This document shows, piece by piece, positions 56,116 to 64,000 of a stretch of 64,000 nt of DNA. The translations under genes were made by a program, and so were the position numbers. Each line of letters begins with the position of its first letter. The stretch's first letter is position 1. The DNA comes from Aphanomyces cochlioides (taxonomy: Eukaryota; Oomycota; Saprolegniomycetes; Saprolegniales; Verrucalvaceae): contig JAHQRK010000001.1 in NCBI GenBank assembly GCA_019828595.1, forward strand, positions 992,001 through 1,056,000, given 5' to 3'. The notes under the pieces were generated by a model. It was not told the DNA's origin, ran no database searches, and saw only the letters and a list, made by a program, of their open reading frames with translations.

Positions 56116-59100
56116 TTGGATAAAGTCGAATGTTGGCAAATTGGGCGATGTCTTTGCAAGAACCAAGTCGATCTTTTGGGCTGGCATGCAAGTCTACGGC
56201 GGGATGTATTTTGCCATTGGTGCCATGAACTTCATTGCTTGGTTTGTGGAACTGATGGGGCCGATTGTGTTGCAAAAAGTGATCGAGTCGTCTGGTGACG
56301 AAAAGAACTTATTTCTGTGGCTCTTGGCTTTGCTTCTCGCCAAGGTCGCTAAGGCTATCTTGTTTTCAAATTCATGTGTCATGGAGCAAACACTTGGCAT
56401 TCGGTGAGCTCCCACCACCGATCATACTTGCTGAAAAGCCATGATAGATTTGTTGGTGCGCTCAAAGGGCTTGTGTTCAAGAAACTGGTCTCCCGATCGA
56501 CTCACCGGGACAGAAGTGCCGACCCTGACATGGTCAATGTGTACACGGCCGATATTGACGACCTCACATGGGCTGCCCTCTCTTTGATCAACCTTTGCAT
56601 CCTTCCCCTGTACATGCTGGCTGTTTCATACATGCTCTATCAGGAGCTTGGCCTTGCTGCCGTTGCTGGAATCACAATGATAGCACTCAACTTGTTTGGT
56701 GGAACTTCTGTTTCCAATTTCCAATCGACTGCGTTCGGACGTGTGTCATCTGCACGCGACGCACGTCTCGGTGTCGTAAAGGAAACGTTTGAATCCATGT
56801 TGCAAGTTAAATTGCACGTGTGGGAACAAGCGCGGCACGAAAAGATCAAGGAAATGCGTGGCTGGGGTAAATGTTCGCTTGACAATGTCATGACGTGAGT
56901 GCTGTAGAACTGACTTGCGTGTGGCATTATTTGATCATTGGGGCAATTGGCACTTTTGCATCCTCGGTGGCTCCGCTCGTTGTCTCTGTGACTTCATTCG
57001 CTGTGTACACACAAATTCTCCAGCGAACCTTGACCACATCGACCGTGTTTACTTCCATTGCACTCTTTCGACTCCTTGATTTACCCTTTCGAAGCTTTTT
57101 TGGAAACTTGACTGCTGTTGTGGATGGCAAAGTGTCTGCCGATAGAGTTCTGTGTCTTCTGAAAAAGACTGTCTGCCCAAGCGAGGTTTTACCAGTATTT
57201 CCAGAACTCAAAGCACCGAAAGCATGACAACCAACGAAGCTTTTCGATCTTCAAGTGCTGTACGAATTGACAATGGCTCCTTCAGTCACACCCCTGATGA
57301 GCCTCCTGTCTTACGAGATATTTCTCTGACCATTGACCACGGGGAACTGGATGTTATTCAAGGCAAAGTTGGAAAATCGAGTCTTTGCCTTGCCATCTTG
57401 GGCGAATTATACCAAACACAAGGCACTTCTGGCGTCCAAGGCTCGATTGCGTACTGTCCACAAGAACCGTGGATCCAACAAATGACTGTCCGAGACAATA
57501 TCCTCTTTGGATCCCCCTTTGACGCTCGCAAGTATTCTCGTGTCGTCGACGCTTGTGGTTTACTTCCCGACTTTGAAGCCATGGCCCACGGCGACTTAAC
57601 GATGGTGGGGTCGAAAGGATCGACTCTGTCTGGTGGACAGAAAGCTCGCATGAGCTTGGCTCGAGCATGTTACAGCGACGCGGACATTGTGATTTTGGAC
57701 TTGCCGTTGGCTGCGATTGATGCTGTGGTGCAGAAGGAAATCATGACCAAGTGTATTGAGACGTTGCTCAAGATGAAGACTGTGATTTTGGTGACTCATA
57801 ACCCAGACGTCATCGGCGCAGACAGCGTGAACCGCTTGGTGACTGTGGATGCCAATTCCATCGAAGTCCAAAATATGCAAGACAAGCTCCGTTCTCCAAT
57901 TCAGGCTGACTTCAGTGATAAAGACAGCCAGAGCTTGAAGGAATACGACCTGACGATAATATGGGCTCAGGATTTTGATAACCTTGTTAAGGGGGAGCCA
58001 AACGATGAGGAACGTGCTTCGGGTCAAGTGGATTTCAGCGTCTATGCGTCATTCATCTCGGCTTGTGGCGGGGTCAATTTTGTCGCCTGGCTTTGCATTG
58101 TCCAAATTCTCTGGCAAGGATTTCAAATTGCATCGGATATGTGGATCTCAAACCCGGATGCTACCAGCCGAGCGACTTCCTACATTGCGATCTACTCAAT
58201 TTTGTGCCTCATCTGTGCGCTCTTAGTGCTCAGTCGAACTCTTTTGGTGGCATTTGCAAGCATAAAAGCTTCTCGTTCCCTTTTCAACAAGATGACATCG
58301 GCTCTCCTTGGCACGTCCATGACATTTTTCGACACAAACCCTCTTGGTCGCATTTTCAATCGATATAGCCAAGACACGGCTACAATTGACACTCGGCTGG
58401 CATCCACGTATGATCTTTTTGTCTCGTCAGTCTTTTCTCTCCTTGGATCCTTCTTGACATCGATTGTGATCATCCAGTGGGCGAGTTTGCTCTTTGTGCC
58501 AATTTTATACATTGCCTTCCAGCTTTGTCGGTCTTATCTACGTCCGAGCCGCGAACTTGTCCGACTGGTCAATGTCACTGCGTCGCCTGTTCTTTGCTGT
58601 CTGACGTTGAACAAGGTCGAAGTTCCAAATGATCTCTTGTTGCTCATAGATCTTGTAGGCTGCGTTGTCCTGCGTGCATTTGGAGCCAAGTACATTCAGC
58701 TCGTGGAAACTCAAATTGCCCGTCGCATTGACGACCATCATCGAATGAAATTTGCATCTTCAGTGCTTGACCAATGGTTCGATCTGTGAATTCAGCTGCA
58801 AGGATCTGCCATCGTCATGATTGTTGCTGTATTCTTGGTGGTCTTTCGCTCCGTTTTGCCGGCTGGAATGGTCGGTCTTGCTTTCAACTATATTTTGATG
58901 ACAGACAACTCGATTGTCTACCTCATCAAGTGGTATTCCTCCCTCGAAATGGACATGATTGCTCCTGAGCGCGTCTTGAGCTACTGTGAGTTGGAAAACG
59001 AGGATCTAAACGGCATCAACAAAGCTCCATTCAAGTTGACAGAAGGGGCAATCCAGTTCAAACGAGTCCAACTTCGTTACAAGCCCACTGGGGAACTTGT

Positions 59101-59779
59101 CCTCAAGGATCTCTCGTTCTCCATTCGAGGCGGGGAAAAAATTGGAATTGTCGGTCGAACTGGCGCTGGCAAATCGAGTTTGACAATGGCCTTGTTCCGC
59201 ATGTACCCCATTACTTCTGGGTCGATTTTGATCGATGGACGAGATGTGTGGACGGTGTCCAAGCAGGAGCTACGACGCCAGTTGAGTATCATTCCCCAGG
59301 CACCAGTGCTGTTCAAGGGAACAGTACGTCAGTACTTGGATCCATTTGGATCATTTGACGACGCCACGCTATGGTCTGTCGTGTCGAAGGCGGGGTTGAA
59401 CAAGTTGGTGAGCGCAATGCCAGAGAAGTTGAGCACCGAGTTGGCAGAGAAGGGATCGAATTTGAGTGTTGGCGAGCGACAAATGCTCTGCTTGGCTCGT
59501 GCTCTGTTGGTGCAGTCGAAGATCGTGGTCTTGGACGAAGCCACAGCAGCTGTGGACCACGAGACCGACGTGCAACTGCAACGTGTGATTACGACTGAGT
59601 TTGCCGATTCGACAGTGCTGACGATCGCTCATCGTTTGCATACAGTGATGCATTCGAATCGTATCATGGTGATGGATGGCGGTCGTGTTATTGAAATGGA
59701 CACACCCAGTGCCCTCTTGGCCAAGGAAGTCGGTGCGTTCTTCCGTTTTGCCAACCAAGGTAGCATGTTGAAGTCGTGA
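55951..59779 (+). pseudogene. ABCC/MRP-type ABC transporter, gene A (broken)
   Basis: Same architecture as gene B, on the other strand. Introns at 56404-56447, 56867-56907, one near 57180-57260 and 58616-58658 fall at the positions used in genes B and C. Lesions: a frameshift near 56132-56136 in exon 1; a 6-bp loss that turns Walker A GKVGSGKSS into GKVGKSS (57365-57380); a one-base shift near 58590; and TGA at 58787-58789 where gene B has CGA (WFDL-R-IMLQG). NBD2 (58817-59779) is well kept: GRTGAGKSS, LSVGERQ, VVLDEATAAVD. A sequencing error could explain one lesion but hardly four. Probably a pseudogene with a young decay history. Confidence 0.82.
57374..57835 (+). repeat. NBD1 tract identical to gene B (inverted)
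   Basis: Partner of 53303-53763. It starts directly after the shortened Walker A and ends in GTGAACCGC, where A and B diverge again. Confidence 0.88.
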
Positions 59780-60193
59780 GCTGCAAAATACTTGGAGCCA
59801 CGAACAATGTCAATCCAATTTCACACATTTTCTCGTTTGTTTCTCATCATCTACCATGGACGATGGATCCTCAATTGGTATTTCAAACGTTGTTGTGAAT
59901 CGCAATCGCTGCACCACTTCACGACGACGAATTGTATCTCGAGTGTACCATTCCAAGTTGGAAAGGTTCAATTGGCATCGTTGCAAAGACCACGAGCGAA
60001 ATCTGTGGCTCTTGACTGACGACGTTTCCTGGTTAAACTTTGGCGTGAAGGATGGCGTTGACATAGCAGTGCTGTTTAAGTTGGACATTGCTGTCAATCA
60101 GGTGGAAGGATCTGTTCAATGATACAAGTATGCCTCGCCCAAGATTTTTCTAGGACCAAGACAAACTTGCTTGTTCTCTTGCTCCCAAGTCAA
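59780..60193. other. region downstream of gene A, no assigned gene
   Basis: A plus-strand frame with ATG at 59856 (88 codons) and a longer minus-strand frame overlap. The minus frame (FRSWSLQRCQLNLSNLEWYTRDTIRRREVV) looks slightly more protein-like, but neither has a known domain. Confidence 0.3.
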
Positions 60194-60909
60194 TCACGAT
60201 CCGATATAGTATCGGTTGGATTGAGGCTCTGGTCGTCGTGCTGTACAGCATGGCTCGTACATATTGATGAATTTGAAGAGCCATTCGTCATAGCCCGATG
60301 AAGTTTCAACGGCTTCTCTGTGGATCCCAAAAGCCTGGCTGACAAGTGCATCGACTCTTACCCATGCAAAGAGGTATTCCCATTTGGATTGTTTCGATAT
60401 AGACCGCCAAACAATTTTCTCTCCTTTTTCCCCCAGACTTTTGCTTCTTCTATCGATTTTCCAAGGCACAAAGGGTGACTGTACCCGTTGTTGCCACTTG
60501 AGAACTTTGTGCTTGCTTGCTTGATGGGCTGTCGGACAGATTGATGCATTACTTTCTGCCAACAGACGACTCGACACCGTACCACTCGTCATATGATATA
60601 CTTACCACCGAAGAAGTTCCCCATTCCATTTGACAGTGCAGTATGAAATCGAATTCCCTGGAGAACAAACAAGGCATGACATGATGCATTGGTTTGGAAA
60701 AATGGTTTGATATCGTCGTTTGTGCTGAAGGTGACTGGCAAATCAAGTCTACCGATGGTCTTGTCGGTACGTTGCGATACCCACCGGTTGATCGATATGA
60801 GTGCAAGACGGAAGTCAACCAAGAGAACAGGGGCTTTAGTTGGTTCGATGGAATCCCATTCAATTGTTTGAAGAATCACCCAAGCATGTGAGGCGTTCAA
60901 TGTCTTCAA
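60194..60909 (-). CDS. hypothetical protein, two exons, 5' incomplete
   Basis: Two minus-strand open stretches join through an intron with a consensus donor GTAAGT (60605-60556, 50 bp), giving about 221 residues: WDSIEPTKAPVLLVDFRLAL ... then VPWKIDRRSKSLGEKGEK, SKWEYLFAWVRVDALVSQAF, ending SNRYYIGS. There is no in-frame ATG at the upstream end, where a TAA lies, so the start is unknown or an earlier exon exists. I do not recognise the family. It lies between gene A and an ABC remnant. Coding status is uncertain; the clean donor is the best evidence. Confidence 0.3.
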
Positions 60910-60939
60910 AGGTTGAAGACATTAATGCGCAATGGGCGG

Positions 60940-61215
60940 AAAAATGATCCAACTTGACCGTGAGCAATTGACAAATGCTAATATGTTTGGCTCGAACGCT
61001 GTCAGTCCACGGAGATTCGTGCGAGACGAGGGGTCGACGGCGATGGCCAACGAGACGAACGCGGAGTTGCAGCGTGTAATGATTCCGACACAGTCTTTTC
61101 AAGTCTTCTTGACGATTGCGCATCGTCTGCATACGATTTTGCATTCCGATCGAACCATGGATGCAGGATCAGTTGTTGAGACGGAGGTGGTCCTCTTCTC
61201 GAATGAGTTGAATTC
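60940..61215 (+). pseudogene. ABC transporter NBD2 remnant
   Basis: The plus-strand frame keeps a degraded copy of the end of an ABCC NBD2: a signature region reduced to QLTNANMFGSNA, DEGSTAMANETNAELQRVM in place of DEATAAVDHETDVQLQRVI, and LTIAHRLHTILHSDRTM followed by a VVE segment. The Walker A half is missing. It sits between genes A and C, in the same orientation, and is probably the tail of a lost fourth transporter. Confidence 0.75.
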
Positions 61216-62282
61216 ATCTCGCCAGAGATAAAAGCATGCCGCGACTTTGAGGGACATAGAAAGAAGCGACGTCGTGCATCCATGCCGCGTTTCTCCTGCA
61301 GTATTAGCTTGTCCGGAGCAAGTCAAGTACCCTTGCACGGTAGCAACCATCCAGTTCATACACCCGTCGTCGCGAAGGAGCTTCCTCTCGGGAAAGTCTG
61401 AAAATACAGTGTAGGGCGACAAAAATTGCACTTCAATTCAGCATCAGGTTTTCACAACGAGCACGCTCGTCGCGCGTGGCAAAATTCATTGACTCTGGTC
61501 TTTCAAAGTGGGATGGCTGCGACCGCACCACGAGAAATCTCCACGAAGCGATCCGGCAATCGTGTTTTCCTTGACTTCTTTGCTCGATTGCGTCATAGAG
61601 CGTGGTCGTTGATTCTCCCCTTCATTCGATATTTCTCTCAATTCCTTTCTATGCATGATCGATCGACCACACACAGACACACTTTCCATTTGCATCCACT
61701 GCAGCGTGATCGTACGGATGTGGAATTTGTCTTTTCTGTTTGGCCCGATCACCCTCCTAGGTCCAACGACACTTGCTTGAGACTGTCCCATCCACATGCT
61801 CTCAAACGATTTGCTCATCCAAGTCGATCCATTGTGCGGTTCAAACTTTGCAATCTTCCTCCCAAGCAGATGGAGCACCAGTCGACCATTCATTCGAATG
61901 AAATACCCATCGGAAAAACTATGCGGAGTCGAAATAGACGGCAAGAGCCGCCGCCGCCGCCGTCGTCGTTTCACCGTGTAGCGATTCCAAATATGCGACG
62001 GTCTCGATCGTCGTTGTGCGACACGAGGTTGGTTTTGTCTAAAAGTAGGAACGAACGAGCGTGACGAGAGTGGAAACTTGATCGACTTCGCATCCGTTTA
62101 GTGCCAATAAATCACCCTCGTGCGGTACAATTTGGTTGGCACCAATCAGGCGTTTCAGTTTCGACCAATCAGAGACGGAAGGAAGCGTCGGCTGGACCAA
62201 TGGCCTTGCTGGAAATACAAGATGTCTACACGGTACAGTGGGAACGAATCCTTCCATTTTGCATTTCTTGACCGACCACCCC
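61216..62282. other. upstream region of gene C with two overlapping open frames
   Basis: A 212-codon plus-strand frame (61426-62064) and a 162-codon minus-strand frame (61974-61486) overlap antisense. The minus frame starts at an ATG followed by an Arg run and includes FSDGYFIRMNGRLVLHLLGRK; the plus frame is His/Arg/Ser-rich.  I recognise neither. If the minus one is real it is head to head with gene C at a distance of about 310 bp, like the A/B pair. No promoter element could be fixed. Confidence 0.35.
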
Positions 62283-64000
62283 ATGGCTCCACAGACGCCG
62301 TCGTCCTCTTCGTTTGTACTCAAGCTGACGCCGCAACACAAGTATGCCACCTTTGGCTTCCGTGTCCTCCAGCGCCATCCCGCAGTGAGTGCATCCCTTC
62401 TCTCGAAGCTCTTTATCTCGTGGTGCATGCCACTCGTGAAACGAGAACAACAGCTCAACATGGATGATATTTGGACCCTCCAAGATGTCAACACGTGCGA
62501 GCTCAACACGAAACTATTCACATCCGTCTTTGACGAGTCCGCGTCCGTCATTTGGTCTGCCCTACAGATTTATGGAAGCTCGTTCATGATCACAGGGGTT
62601 TGGACAGCGCTCATTCGACTCCTCGAACTCGTCGGACCGATGGTTCTACGCCAGGTTGTTGCCTCCACAGATGACATGACGCTCATGTATCGATGGCTCG
62701 TTGTTCTTCTTCTCGCGAAACTCTCAAGAGCATTCCTCTCTGCACATACTATGCTCCTCGAAGAGACTCTAGGCATTCGGTACGTTGTTGTCTAGCCTCT
62801 CGTCGACACTCACATGAACGACAGATTTATTGGCGCACTGAAAGGTTTGCTCTTCCGCAAATTGCTCTCCAAGGGATTTCACAAAAACGATGATGTTGTC
62901 GACCTAGCCAATGCATACTCGGCTGACATGGACGCGCTTCTCCTGGGCTGCAAAGCGTTCCACAATCTTTGGATCATGCCAATTCAAATTACAATCGCCT
63001 CTTTGATGTTATATCAAGAAATTGGAGCTGCATCCTTTGCGGGCATGGGCGTGATCGCCTTGGTTATGGGTTTCTCTGCATTTATCTCCCGACAGCAATC
63101 CGACGCGTATCGCTCAGTAGCTAATGCCCGCGACAACCGCATGCAAATGGTCAAGGAAACCTTCGGCTCAATTTTAATCGTCAAGCTGCTTGCTTGGGAA
63201 CGAAGGTGTCGGGAGCTTATTCAAGAACGCCGTCAAACAGGTATATTCCTTTCGTCCCGCTTGAGAATAACTGTCATTGTCTAGAATTAAATCGCATTTG
63301 GAAATTCATGCTCATCGCTGCGTCGTCAATATTTAGTTTCTGGGCCGGACCACTCTTTGTCTCGACTGCGTCGTTTGCTGCTTACACGCTCATCCTGAAC
63401 CAGCCCCTCACAGCATCCAAGGTCTTTACGTCGATGGCTCTCTTTCGCCTCCTTCAGATTCCACTCTCAGATTTACCGATGCACGTGACTTCCGTCTTGC
63501 AAGCTCGTGTATCCTTGCAGCGTGTTTTTTCCTATTTGAACCAAGTAGAGAAACCAATGCGACCACAAGCTCCCCGACAACACGTACGTCACCGTGTGCG
63601 AAGTTTTGGAAGTTCTCATCAATTCTTAGGATCCCTCGATCATGGTAGTCGTTGACAATGGCTCTTTCGCGTGGTCTCGCAATGCTCCTCCCGTCCTCAA
63701 GAACATTGCGCTCACTATTTGTCGTGGTGACCTCGTCGTCGTCCATGGCAAAGTCGGCAGTGGCAAGTCCAGTCTCTGCCTTGCCATCTTGGGTGAATTA
63801 CATCAAACCCAAGGGACGACTGGCGTCTATGGATCGATTGCGTATTGCTCTCAAGAGCCGTGGATCCAACAAATGAGTGTCCGGGACAACATCCTCTTTG
63901 GCTCGCCATTTGACTCGCGAAAGTACAACCGTGTCGTCGAAGCTTGTGGATTACTGCCTGACTTTGCCATGATGGCCTATGGAGACTTGACTGAAGCTGG
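62283..64000 (+). CDS. ABCC/MRP-type ABC transporter, gene C (5' part, cut by window edge)
   Basis: I start at the ATG at 62283, by analogy with genes A and B. Exons 62283-62779, 62825-63240, 63285-63583 and 63630 to the edge are joined by introns of 45, 44 and 46 bp. Exons 2 and 3 are 416 and 299 bp, exactly as in gene B. The encoded part is TMD1 (LLSKLFISWCMPLV ... MLYQEIGAASFAGMG ... AYTLILNQPLTASKVF) and the first half of NBD1 with Walker A GKVGSGKSS. The NBD1 stretch seen is diverged from the A/B conversion tract, so it serves as an outgroup. No lesion is seen. Membrane export pump of unknown substrate. Confidence 0.88.

Overview
This 64 kb window is eukaryotic nuclear DNA dominated by transposable elements. 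Introns of about 31-50 bp with GT...AG ends, Crinkler (CRN)-like effector fragments, a Crypton tyrosine recombinase with the C-terminal domain typical of oomycete Cryptons, and a cluster of short MRP-type ABC transporters together point to an oomycete, probably Saprolegniales (for example Aphanomyces). The organism is an inference; no single marker proves it. There is no bacterial operon structure, CRISPR array, rRNA gene or convincing tRNA gene.

Left part (1-16.4 kb): a PIF/Harbinger DDE fragment, a Harbinger-type MITE, a decayed Crypton, then a Ty1/copia retrotransposon (5' LTR 3870-4111). The copia 3' LTR is split by nested insertions. A 462-bp MITE sits at a TTA site. A 6.5-kb element with 25-bp terminal inverted repeats sits at a TA site and carries a broken IS630/Tc1-mariner-like transposase; a hAT element with 18-bp TIRs and a broken hAT transposase lies inside it. 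The LTR resumes at 16116 and ends at 16281, followed by the same 5-bp direct repeat (CAGTC) that precedes the 5' LTR.

Middle (16363-35014): three head-to-tail Helitrons joined end to end with no base between them, inserted once between an A and a T. The 3' ends (CTAG preceded by a hairpin) and 5' ends (TC...) are intact, but the Rep-helicase gene is broken in every copy, partly by lesions all copies share. The outer 5' end has grown into a 127-bp tandem repeat. Beyond it lies a decayed Merlin (IS1016-like) transposase and a Crinkler C-terminal fragment.

Right part (37.6-64 kb): an ABCC (MRP-like) transporter cluster. Gene B (minus, 51359-55205, five exons) looks intact. Gene A (plus, 55951-59779) is head to head with B and is a pseudogene. 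Gene C (plus, from 62283) runs off the right edge and is clean. A second copy of the A/B promoter region with both gene 5' ends lies at 37.6-48.7 kb; it is truncated and split by an 8.9-kb Ty3/gypsy element (39024-47895, minus) with near-identical LTRs but a badly broken coding region. A 461-bp stretch of NBD1 is identical between genes A and B in inverted orientation, indicating gene conversion. A Crinkler N-terminal fragment and a possible two-exon zinc-ribbon gene lie between the two ABC copies.

Nothing here works as a pathway. The window reads as a fast-evolving ABC transporter and effector neighbourhood next to a nested transposon block. All homology calls are by eye from motifs, and all identity statements come from reading aligned stretches and their translations.
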